This document shows positions 39,233-50,100 of a stretch of DNA of 64,000 nucleotides, one piece after another (position 1 is the stretch's first letter; each line of letters starts with the position of its first letter). The notes below the pieces were generated by a model, which worked only from the letters and a program-made list of their open reading frames with translations, ran no database searches and was not told the origin of the DNA. This stretch comes from Rostratula benghalensis (lineage: Eukaryota; Chordata; Aves; Charadriiformes; Rostratulidae). The stretch spans positions 842,410-906,409 of the forward strand of contig VXAI01000305.1 of assembly GCA_013399305.1 (NCBI GenBank), written 5' to 3'. The translations under genes and the position numbers were made by a program.

Positions 39233-40614
39233 CGAGGAGCCTAAAATAGGACAAGAGGAAACAAGAATTGAATAGAACAAGGAGGAAGGTGGTCATAGAG
39301 CTAACTGGAACTTTTAAATTGTGTGTGTGTGTGAGCTTCAAGTTATTTTGGTTTGGCATTAGACATGGGCTTAATCCAAATTTTTGGATGGCGTAGGAGG
39401 AAATACTGTGGTTGTGGCTCATCACTGCAGTTGTGTGTTCCCTCAATAGCACTCACCTGTACTAATGGAGGCCTAGCTCTGGACAGCCCGCAGTGAAGCT
39501 GTAGAGGCTCTTCCCATCATCCATAAACTATTAAAGACCTGTGGGGGGAAAATGCTGAACACATGGGGGGGGGGGGNAATAGAAAAAGGTTAAGCCATAG
39601 AATCATTCTGACTTATTTCCTTTCTATCTTAATCAGTATCTAGGCATTACACTATGTACAGGCAGATTAAATCTTTGTTTAATACAGGCATCTCCTGCTG
39701 AAGTGTGTGTTTCTCAGCCTTTCTGTGTGGAACTACAGCACTTCGTATAAAGCACTTAAAGGTATGGAAGCTGCATGCAAACAAGTGGGCGCGATCTTCC
39801 TGCTTCTGTGGTTTACACACTTAACTGGGAGCGAACCCAGCTGGGTTCCTGCCCTGGCGAGTTATTAGTAAAAATTAATTACTACAAATTCAACAAAGCT
39901 GAATCGAAGCTCTCCTGTGCCAGAGATGCTGTAGTTTTGTTGTCAAAATAACGTTACAGGAGAACAAGAGGTAGGAGCTCAAATCCCCTGGGGTTGAGAG
40001 TGAAATCAGGCCCATGGCTGCCACGTCCTTACATGCATCTTCAAGGCTTGGCTTTTGGCTAATGGGCGGGTGGCCAAGCCCTCAGCAAACCTCTGGTTTC
40101 AGCTGCTTCTGCAGGTGCTCAAGAGGGATCATTTGGTTTCAAGCTGAGGGTAAGTCAATGTAAGTTCTATTTGTCTCCTTGAAATAATAAATAAATAAAA
40201 AAATTTGGCTGTTATTTGAACTTAATTGAAGAATTGATTACATCACCTTGTAATAAAGTGTTTCTCTCAACAGCTCTGTTTTGTCTTGCTGGTGATTTAA
40301 CAGGGGACATAAAGAGATTTGGGGAGAAAAAAAAAACAACACAGCCAAAAACCCTCCCTCCCAAACCCAAAAAGCCACAACAGCTTCTTTGTATTTGAAG
40401 GACTGGAGAATGAATGGACATATATGGCAAAATAAAACCCTGGGTTTAAGACGGGAAGAAGGGGTCACGATGGTGAAAGGCTGCGGTGGATTCCAGTCGA
40501 GGAGGAGCAAATGAAGGTGTATTTAAACAGGTTGAAATAAATCAGCTTTACTGTTAAGGCGGGTTTTTGAGCGGCTGCACACAACTTTCTCTCATTTCCC
40601 CCCAGACCCCCTTC
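39233..40614. other. Distal upstream region of HMGN3
   Basis: AT-rich to mixed DNA leading into the CpG island. It contains a G12 run at 39565-39576 followed by the single ambiguous base (N) of the window at 39577, and an A-run near 40,328. No exon seen. Confidence 0.5.
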
Positions 40615-40860
40615 CCCATCCTTCACAGAAGAACCCCGGCACCTGGCGGGCGGGATCCAGGCCGCGGGCGGGTTTTCCCGGGGGGCTCCGAGCGGCCCGG
40701 CCCGGCCCGACCCCGATCCGCTCCCCTCAGGGCCCGGGAGCCGCTGAGGGGGGCCCAACCGCCGCCGCGCGCGCACGGCCTCTGACCCGCGCGGGGCTGA
40801 GCCCGCTCCCGCCGGCGAAAACGAGGTGTGGGGGGGGGGGAGCGCGAGGCGCTGGGGGAG

Positions 40861-40865
40861 CCAAT
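40861..40865 (+). promoter_or_regulatory. CCAAT box (NF-Y type)
   Basis: The sequence ccaatcagga at 40861-40870 is a good match to the NF-Y site CCAATCAG. It lies about 250 bp before the start codon and directly abuts a GC box. Confidence 0.7.
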
Positions 40866-40869
40866 CAGG

Positions 40870-40899
40870 AGGCGGGGCAGCCCCCGCTCTTCCCGCCCC
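40870..40899. promoter_or_regulatory. Paired GC boxes (Sp1/KLF type)
   Basis: aggcggggc at 40870-40878 is a forward GC box, and cccgcccc at 40892-40899 is the same motif in reverse. With the adjacent CCAAT box they form a compact core-promoter module. Confidence 0.65.
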
Positions 40900-41010
40900 G
40901 TCGGCGAGGCGGGCGCTGGCGCTGGGGGCTGCCGGGGCGCCGGGGGCGTGCGGGGCGGCGCGGCGGGCACCGGGCGCGGGCAGAGCTGCGGGCACCAGCC
41001 ACGCCGGTGT

Positions 41011-41045
41011 CGCCGCCGCCGCCGCCACCACCACTACCACCGCCG
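41011..41045 (+). repeat. CCG/CCA trinucleotide repeat in probable 5' UTR
   Basis: A run of about six CCG units passing into CCA/CTA units. It lies just upstream of the HMGN3 start codon and is probably transcribed as 5' UTR. No ATG occurs between it and the start codon. Confidence 0.75.
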
Positions 41046-41112
41046 GGCGGATCCGCGCTTGTGCCGGAGCTTCTTTCGTCGCTGTACTTTGGCGGCCCGG
41101 AGCGGGGACATT

Positions 41113-41127
41113 ATGCCGAAGAGAAAG
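41113..41127 (+). CDS. HMGN3: HMGN3 coding exon 1 (MPKRK)
   Basis: Five codons followed by a GTGAGG donor. A tiny first coding exon encoding MPKRK is the hallmark of HMGN genes. The context cattATGC has A at -3. Confidence 0.96.
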
Positions 41128-44100
41128 GTGAGGCGCCCCGGATCCCGCCGCCACCCCAGGCAGAAGGGGTGATTGAGGGGCCGCGGGGAGGTGGTGGTGG
41201 TGCCCGCCGCTCTCCCGCCGCCGTTGCTTTCCGGAGACCGCGGATTGCTGCCGCGCCCGGGTATTTTGCTGCCTGTTGCAAGCACCCCCTCCGCCCCGCC
41301 GCCCCCTGTTTACTTTCCCGGCGCCGGGCGGGGCGGTGTCGCCCCCGTCCCCAGGGTGGATGGCGGGAGGGGGGTGGGTTGTGAAGTCGCTGTCACAACT
41401 CCATTCCCCCCCTTCTGCTGCTTCTCCTCCTCCCTCCGCTGCAGCAGCAGCTGCGGGTTCGCCCCTGGCCCCCGGCGGGAGGAGTTTCCTGCTTGCAAAC
41501 TCCGCCACGGAGGTTGCGGGGGGGGGGGGGGGGAGAGCGACGAGGAGGGGGCAGCCAGATCCCGTCGTGGCCGGGTGATGGCTCCGCGGTAGAAGGGAAA
41601 GAGGCGGGGTAGGGGGGATGGTTGGTAGTGGAGGAGGCAAGCCATGTTTAAAACAAACTACACCCTTCTCCTCGCCTCCCGCGGCAGACCCGTATGTACC
41701 AACTCCGGCGCCCATCCGGGCAGCGCCCCCGGGGGCGGGGGGCGGCCGCCGGGGCGGGGCCGGGCGGTGCCTCCTGAGGGAAAGCTCCAGGCCCCTGCCG
41801 GGCCGGGGGCAGGCCATGGCGGGGGGCTGAGGGGTCTCCGACGGCCTCCTGCACTCCCCACCCCGCATCCAGCCGCCCTCCATCTTTTTCTCTCCGTGAG
41901 GGGCAGCGGTTGTGAGGCGAAGGGGGAAGAAACTTCAGCGCCCCGGCCTGGAGGAGGAGGAGGAGGCCGCCCGGACCCCCCGGGAGATGGGGTGGGGGGG
42001 CTGCTGTGGAGACCCTCGCTGAGAACTTGCCGCTGATGAAGACTTGACGCTAATACACGCTATGGGAGAAAAAAAATTAAAATAATAATAATAGCTGCAT
42101 TCCTTTAATTTTAACTAGGTCAGCCAAGGCAAAGCAATGTGTGTGGTTTTGGGGGGTGCTTCCCAAATGTCACCTGTGACCTCCTGATTGTCTGGGCTTG
42201 GGGCTCTCATCTGTTGTAATGAAGTTACAGGTAGATGATGACTTCCGGGTAGCTCTTGTCCTTTCCTCATTCCTTGTGGGATGTCAGATCGTTAGGTATG
42301 TGACTGAATTACCTAATTTTTCAATTTGGAACCCGATTCCGCTTCTGAAGATGGGTGCAGCCGCTGGGTGGGTTGTTGCCTTTACTGGGATAACTGGGCT
42401 TGAAGTGAGTGCATGTTGGGGTGACTTTTCCACTTTGCCCTTCCGTCCCTAGGCCTAACTTCTGCTCTTTCAGCGCTGTCGTCTGTCAGTGGGGGAAAAA
42501 AGTTGGAAATCGTGTGCCCAGAGGATTTTCCACGACTTGGGAAACCTTGCGGCCTTCCCACCCCGCTTTCCCTCGTCTTTCTGTGCTCTCACGTTGTGGA
42601 TGAGTGTTCAGGCTGTCATTCCTCAGAGGGGGTAGAGTTCCTGCCACTTGTGTAGGTTTTCCATGGGTCTGTTTCATAAAACCTTTCCTAAGAGAAACTA
42701 TCGTGGGATTGTAAATCCACGAGAAGGTGTCATCTTCCTAGAAGATTATAAAAAAAAGTGATAAAAACATGACTTTGGGGACCAGAGCGATGGAGGTGAA
42801 TTTCAATGGTGCGCTAAATATTAATTTCCTTACCATTGTATGGGTAAACATTTAAATTTTAAGATTATTTATGAAGTCTGGGGTTTGGGAAGCACCGGTT
42901 CCAGGAAAAGTGTATGATTAGTGGCTTTGCTTTTTGAGAAGAGTGGAATTGCCCAAAGTATTCCACAGCAAGCAATTTTATTCCAGAGTAACATCCACAG
43001 AGTGAGAAGTTAGGGATAGAATAATTGTACTGGTCAGCTCTCACACAGAGCCAGAACTGTCACCTACAGCTAATAGTCAATTGCCTGAGAAAATTTCTAA
43101 TTTATAAAAAGGTTAACACTGAAAGTTTTATGAGGAAATAAACATCTAAAGAGACATTTTTCACAGTTACAGGGATAAACAAATAATACTGCAGAAAGGG
43201 CATGAGTCCACCTGTAGGTGTTTTTGTGGATGTCTTCCTTACCCAAATGAGCTGGTTGGGTTTGTTTGCTTTTCTTTTCAGCTCTGGTTCTGGCTGCTGA
43301 GTCCCTGGCCTTATTGTGAGTCTTGTGAACAAAAAATTTTAGGCTGCTCCCTCTTCTCTTGGGGGCTGGGATATCGTTACTCATTCCTTGAGGGTCACGG
43401 GGAAAAGGAAAATCTTAGTGGGCACTGAGAGGTGTTAGAGGGAAAGGCTGAGGGATTTGGGTACTTTTAGTCTGGAGAAAAGAAGACTGAGGAGGGATCT
43501 GATCAACACCTGGAAATATTTCAAGGGTGGGTGTCAGGAGGATGGGGCCAGGCTTTTTTCAGTGGTGCCCAGGGACAGGACACGAGGGAATGGGCACAAA
43601 CTGGAACATAAGAAGTTCCGTCTTAAGATGAAGAGGAACTTCTTGACTGTAAGGGTGTCAGAGCCCTGGCAGAGGCTGCCCAGAGAGGTGGTGGAGTCTC
43701 CATCTCTGGAGACATTCAAACCCCACCTGGAGATGTTCCTGTGGGACCTGCTGTGGGTGACTCTGCTGTGGGTGGGGGTTGGACTGGATGATCCCCAGAG
43801 GTCCCTTCCAACCCCATAGCAATCTGTTCTATGAGATAGTGTTAAGTACTGGCTTAAAACAAAAAGACATCAAACTGGCCTTCTCCTGTTGGGTTTCTCT
43901 GCCCTTTGTCTGTGTTAATAACATGTTGTGGTGTGAAGGTGGATTTCACAAGAAGAATGGCATGCCTGTGTGGGATCAACCAGATCGGTTGTTGCAGTAT
44001 TGATAGCAATGAACGCCTTGAAATGGATTGGGGTGTTTTGTTTTGTCTCTTCTCTTGCTGGAATTAAGCTCTTGGGTCATACTGGAAAACTCCTTGACCT

Positions 44101-47100
44101 TGAAACAGTCCCAATAAAAATAGCTCAGTGTTGGCCATAGAAGGATGAAGTACCATTCTGCACCTGCTGGCAAGAAGAATCATGAGATGATTGTATACAT
44201 GCATCAGCTTTAATGTCATTGTCATCAAGATGAATGCTTTTTGGACCTTTGTGTAGAACGTGCACCATCTCTGAGGGACATGAATGGGTCATGTGGTAGC
44301 TTGTCCCATATTGGATGTGTTCCTGTGCAGCCTGCTCTGGGTGGACCTGCTTTGGCAGTGGGGTTGGACAAAATGATCTCCAGAGGTCCCTTCCAACCCC
44401 ACAGCATTCTGTGATTGAACAGGAAACCTGTCAGTGAGTTGGGGTTGCTCCAAAAATGACCCAGCTCGTTCTTTAGTCCTGCTCTGTGCAACCCAACCTG
44501 CACCTCACGTGTTGTTTTGAAACAAACACTTGGGAGTTGAATCAGATTAATCAGATTGGAGAACTAGATGCAAAACTACTACTTCCTTTTTGTTTGTTTG
44601 TTTTCTGTTGTTTCTGTAACATCTCTGACTATTGCTGTTGTCTCAGAGCAAATCAACCACAATATTTATTTTTTTTAATTGCTGCTTCAGTAGACTGTGT
44701 GTTGCCTTGTAGTCAGGCGTGTTTGTGTCTGCTGTACAGCCGGTGCTGTGCAAAGGCAGTAGGGAACATCTGTGGCAGGTTCCTGTTCCATGATGCAAAT
44801 TCACTTTCTTCACAGTCCGAGAGCCAGGTTGGTTGTGTTGGCTACAGCAAAACGAACCCTCTGAATGGTTCCCTTGGAGTGCTCCTGCTTTAGTGGAAGT
44901 TTGGAGGTGCCAGATCCCAGGGTTGTCCTGTCGTAGCAAATTCAGTCACCTGATCCCACTGGTAGCTTTTTGTGGCATTTTTACCTTACTAATCGTTTTG
45001 CCAACCAGGTATTTGATCAATGTATTTTCTAATCCTTGGGGTTAAGTGCACATTCTTAGCCTAGAGCTCTTTAAATTCTACTTAACCTTTTTTTATTTCT
45101 GTCTGGATCTAGACTCAATTCTCTTTGTGAAATCCTTCTGTGTGTTGGAATTTGTGTTTCTGAAATGTCGTCGGTATTCAAAGAGAAGTGGTGTTGCTCA
45201 TGCACTGGTGGGCAAAGGGGGCAGAGAAGTAAATGGCCAAGTTTTTGGAATGGTCCCTTCATCTTGGATCCCCAGGTGAAGGTGTTGGGGCCTGATTTTT
45301 CTCATTGCTCCTCGTAAGCACCCTCTGCACCTCCAGGTGGTGCTTTTCTTGTTACTTCTCCAAATTTGTCATCTTTATGTGTAGATAGAGAGTGAGGAGC
45401 TTGCAATAGTAACCAGTTCTCGCAAACTTTGTTGGAGCAATTTGTCCGGGATCAAAGACCAATGGCTAAGGAAGCCAGGAGTCCAGCAGATGACAGCTCT
45501 TCTTGCTGGGGCTGCTCACTGGAATGAGGCCTTGTCATGGATTCAGCTGGGATGGAGTTAGCTTTTTTTTTACTGGTATAGTGCTACATTTTGGATTTGG
45601 GAATGGGGTGAGAGCGCTCTGCTGGGTTTGGTTTGGCAATCAAGGCCTTTTCTCCTCTTCACACCACCCCACCAGTGGTGGGCTGCGGGAGCACAAGAAG
45701 TTGGGAGGGGACACAGAGGGATATTCCATTCCATGTGGATATTCCATGTGACATCATGCTCACTATATAAAGCTGGTGGAAGGAGGAGGAAAGAGAGGAC
45801 ATTTGGAGTGATGGTGTTTGTCTTCCCAAGTCACCGATGGTGATGGAGCCCAGCTTTCCTGGAGACGGCTGGACACCCACCTGCCCATGGGAAGTGGGGA
45901 ATTAATTCCTTGGTTGGATTTGCTTTACCTTGTGAGTGTGGCTTTTGCTTTAGCTGTTAAACTCTCTTTTATCTCAGCCCAGGAGTGATGGTTTTTATCA
46001 GAGTTAGGTTGATGGTTGGACTCGATGATTTTAAAGGTCCCTTCCAACCTGGACAATTTTATGATTCTCTGAATGAACAGGACACACTCTGCTAGTGGTG
46101 GGACCCAGAAATGGGGGACATTCTGTATTTTGTTCCACTCTCTGGAGGTGATAACAGATTAGAAGAGAAAAGAGGGGTCAGTACCAGATCCAGAAGTCTT
46201 GGCTGCTGCCCTCTCCCCGCTCCCTTTCTGTGTCCCCATTCTCTCTCCAGACTTCCCCTTGGACTCCCTGTGTTTCACGCTGCTTCCTCCTCTCTCTCTC
46301 TGCGGGATAATTTGTCACTTAACAATTTTAGAAATTTTACCATTTGTGCTAAATCTGTAACTACTGAGAATTTTAAACCTTGTTGTACGTAAAGCAGTTG
46401 AAAACTGCTTAGTTGGCCTACTCCAGCTTGTCCAGCTCGACTCAAAGTTTCTATGCCTTTCTTAAAAAAAATAAGCAGAAAAGATCCTAATTTTTTATCT
46501 GCGCCTGGAACACTTAGGAGTGTGGCAGTGTTGAGTGGGACTGAGAAAAAAACATGCTTGAGTAAAGCTGCTCTGCCTTGGTGCAACAAATGATGTTTAC
46601 AGGGCTGTTAAATACACACAACAAATATTTGGGGTTTATGTTAAAGATACACTTTAAAATCGCCTAGAAAAAGCTAATCGTGCAGTTTTAGATGTGACTG
46701 TTTTTTAGACTTCTGGAGATTAAAAGCTCACTGACCAAGGATTTACAGTTGCATACAGGTCTGTAAAAATCTAACCCATTTACCAGCAACTGATAACAAT
46801 GTACATATTTTTTCAATTTCACTGATTTCATTCAATTTCATGACTTTTCAAGTTCAGTGTACCAGTGGCAAGTAATACTGAGTTCCAGAGTATCGGTATG
46901 GTGAGGTTGATAAAATAAAGAAGTTGTGTGTGTAGATAGAATATAGCAGTTACATGCTGTTTAGTTCAAGGCTGCTTTTCTTCTGCCTTCCTTGAAAAAA
47001 CTTTGCTTTTTCTGCTGTTTTGTGCCCCAGCAGTAGCCAGGGGTAGGCCTTGTACGTTCCCAGGTGTGTCCGTGGTGTTTCAGAGAAACTGTATGAAGTT

Positions 47101-50100
47101 GAATTTTTCTTGACGTGGTTGCAATGTTGGGGTTTGTGTTGAGTGTGAGGAAGAGCCAGTTGCAGAGACTTCCCTTGGAAATCAGCTGTTTGTGGGATCA
47201 TAATGGCCACCATGTATTTTCTGTTCTTTAACTGCCCTAAACTAACAGTGATTTATCTCGTGGTCCAGTAGCCCAAAAAAAGGTGCTTTCAAGGTGTTGG
47301 ATTTAAATATCAGGCCATAATCCTCCTAGTGCTTGTTTACTTAACGGCTTTGAGGGTGCTTTTGAATTATTTCTTTTGTTTTCTCCATTTTTTTTGTGGT
47401 AAGGCCCCATCTGGAGTTCTGTTCTGGGCTCCCCAGTTCCAGAAGGACAGGGAACTGCTGGAGAGGGTACAGCAAGCGGCTACTAAGATGCTGAGGGGCC
47501 TGGAGCATCTCTCTGATGAGGAAAGGCTGAGGGACTTGGGTCTTTTTAGTCTGGAGAAGAGAAGGCTGAAGAGGGATCTGATCAACACCTGGAAATACTT
47601 CAAGGGGGGGTGTCAGGAGGATGGGGCCAGGCTTTTTTCAGTGGTGCCCAGGGACAGGACACGAGGGAATGGGCACAAACTGGAACACAAGAAGTTCCGT
47701 CTGAAGATGAAGAGGAACTTCTTGACTGTAAGGGTGTCAGAGCCCTGGCAGAGGCTGCCCAGAGAGGTGGTGGAGTCTCCATCTCTGGAGACATTCAAAC
47801 CCCACCTGGAGATGTTCCTGTGGGGCCTGCTGTGGGTGACTCTGCTGTGGGTGGGGGTTGGACTGGATGATCTCCAGAGGTCCCTTCCAACCCCATAGCA
47901 TTTTGTGATTCCATGTGATTCTCTTGGATCATTTTACTGATCCAGCTTGGAGATGCTGAGTGTGGTAACCTGTAACTGTTGCTGGGAATGAGCAACTGGC
48001 TGCATGCAGAGATGCTCTTACACCAATTTTATCGTTGCAAAATTGTGGGACTTCTCAATTTGGACTGTAGTTCAAGAGATATTTCAAGGTGGCTGGACAC
48101 AAGCCAAAAGAATCGCTTCCCCATACTCGTTCCTGTCCTTACTCTGATTTAACCTGTGGGATATCAGAAGTGTTGGAGGTAGTTTTGGGCCAGGCCCATC
48201 TTCTGATCTCCTTCCCTATACCCTGGCACAAAGAGTTGAGCTGGTTTATTGGCAGGAATGGTTAGGTGGGGAAGGGCAGAACCCTTCTTAGCAGCAGCCA
48301 GGCATTAATCAGACACGGTAGCTTCAGCCAGCTTTTCTTTGATTGTCCCTATCTGAGAGTGCAAAGGGGGGTATTCTTTAATCCATCAGAGTAATCAGAA
48401 CAACTCAGTGGTCACAATGTATCCTTGCATTGCTTGGGGGAGGACTTTGGACTCGATTTTTTTGGTCTTGTTTCATTTTTTTTTCCCTTGGTGTCTTTGG
48501 GAATGAACATTTTTTAATTAATTACTCCTGTACCTTGGAGATCCAGCTCCTGCATTCCTGTAGTAAAGAGTGGGTGCACTTGGTAACACTGAAACCTGCA
48601 ACGATAAAATGCAGTGTTCCCTAAGAATGGTGTTTTTACCACTACATTGTGGTGTCCCTCTCAAGGAGAGGGGTTGGTGCTCTATTTGTAGTAGGAAAAC
48701 ATGCTTTACCTCCAGTGCATCCTTTTTCCTTATCCCACCTGAACTCTCCTGGAGATGTTTGATGACTTCTCCTGAAAATGTATTTCACAGATTGCTATGG
48801 GGTTGGAAGGGACCCCTGGAGATCATCCAGTCAAACCCCCACCCAGAGCAGGGTCACCCAGAGCAGGTCCCACAGGAACATCTCCAGGTGGGTTTGAATG
48901 TCTCCAGAGATGGAGACTCCACCACCTCTCTGGGCAGACTCTGCCAGGGCTCTGACACCCTCACAGCAAAGAAGTTCCTCCTCGTGTTGAGATGGAACTT
49001 CTTGTGTTCAGGACTCTGCTCATTCCCTCGTGTCCTGTCCCTGGGCACCACTGAAAAAAGCCTGGCCCCATCCTCCTGACACCCCCCCTTGAAGTATTTC
49101 CAGGTGTTGATCAGATCCCCCCTCAGCCTTCTCTTCTCCAGACTGAACAGACCCAAGTCCCTCAGCCTTTCCTCAGCAGGGAGAAGGGTTGTCTCTGGAG
49201 CTCTCCATTCCTGCTGCTGTGGCACAGCAATGTTCCTGTTGACCCCAGCTGGAACTGGGTGGGATGTAAGAGGTTGTGGATCTGAGGCACTGGACCACTT
49301 GTGCCTTTGGTACCTACCTCTAACTGGTGCACCCACTGTAGTCTCCGAGGTTTGATGTTCTGTGGCACAACAAAACAGCAGAACTGTTACTTTCTGGGTT
49401 ATTGTAGTTTTGTCACAGTTATGTCCTCTGGGAGGGGAGGAATTAGGCACATTTTTTTCAGTCATTTGGAGGGCATGTCTTTGTCAGAGGTGGCTCTTTT
49501 CAGGAATCAGTTACTGAAAGCAGTTGTCTAAATCTAATCTCTTAAGTAGATAATAAATTCTTTGAATCTGCTTTTTTTTTGAATTATTTTATGGTGGCAC
49601 TAAAATGGTTAAGGAAATAGGGAGGAATGTACTTAGTACCGTTTGCCGTTCATGGGAAGCAGAAGAATTTCGAATGCTCTGTGCTCACTGCTCCCGTGGC
49701 TGAGCTGTATTTTTCAAAATGCAGCTGATTCACTTCGCTGTCTGCAAAAGGAACTCTCTGTCTAATTTTAAATTACAATGCTGTTTGGTGTTTTGTTTTG
49801 TTTTTAAATCTGAGCCTCTAGAAACTGCTCTGACTTCTTCACTCTGCGCTAGGTAGAAGATGTCACATGCAAAAAACTGGCTGCAGAGGAAACAAACTCG
49901 GAAGGAACAATAAAAGCCAAAGCAGTTGTGAGACTTATAAAATATTCCATCAAATTTAAATATGTTTTAAATTATACTGGTCAATCTTTGGCTTCTTTTC
50001 AGTGGGAATAGCAAAACTTCAATCTACAGTGAAGGATTTTCCTCTTTTGGAAAAGCATTTATTCTGGCTGGGTTTGGATATCTCCAGGAAATACCCTGGG

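Larger units (their letters stand above)
40615..42010. promoter_or_regulatory. HMGN3: CpG island promoter of HMGN3
   Basis: GC content and CpG density rise sharply near 40,615 and fall again after about 42,010, in otherwise AT-rich surroundings. The island contains HMGN3 exon 1. No TATA box is visible ahead of the start codon, but a CCAAT box and GC boxes are present, as expected of a broadly expressed TATA-less promoter. Bidirectional transcription is common at such islands, so a divergent minus-strand noncoding RNA is possible. The transcription start cannot be fixed from sequence; it is probably between about 40,920 and 41,050. Confidence 0.92.

Noticed and set aside
1..40600. Search for tRNA, rRNA or known miRNA genes in the desert
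   Set aside because: No cloverleaf with A/B boxes, rRNA core or familiar miRNA hairpin was noticed by eye; a covariance-model scan (tRNAscan-SE, Infernal/Rfam) would be decisive.
40465..41883. 472-codon minus-strand open frame across the CpG island
   Set aside because: Very GC-rich sequence has few stop codons. The product is Pro/Ala/Arg/Gly low complexity and overlaps the HMGN3 promoter and exon 1 in antisense; no domain is visible.
42198..42452. 84-codon + frame in intron 1 near the CpG island
   Set aside because: The translation looks somewhat protein-like, but the start has no support, there is no splice pairing with HMGN3 exons and no family is recognised.
43457..43819. 120-codon + frame
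   Set aside because: It lies entirely inside a CR1 copy.
45384..45500. Acceptor-like site (gtgtag) followed by an open stretch in intron 1
   Set aside because: No donor at a suitable place and no recognisable peptide; the adjacent sequence soon enters the LTR.
47329..47898. 189-codon + frame
   Set aside because: Most of it lies within the CR1 copy at 47402 and represents its degraded reverse transcriptase C-terminus plus 3' sequence, not a host gene.
48854..49465. 203-codon minus-strand frame
   Set aside because: The greater part is antisense-oriented CR1 (48785-49178), read in its own sense, with a chance extension into unique DNA.
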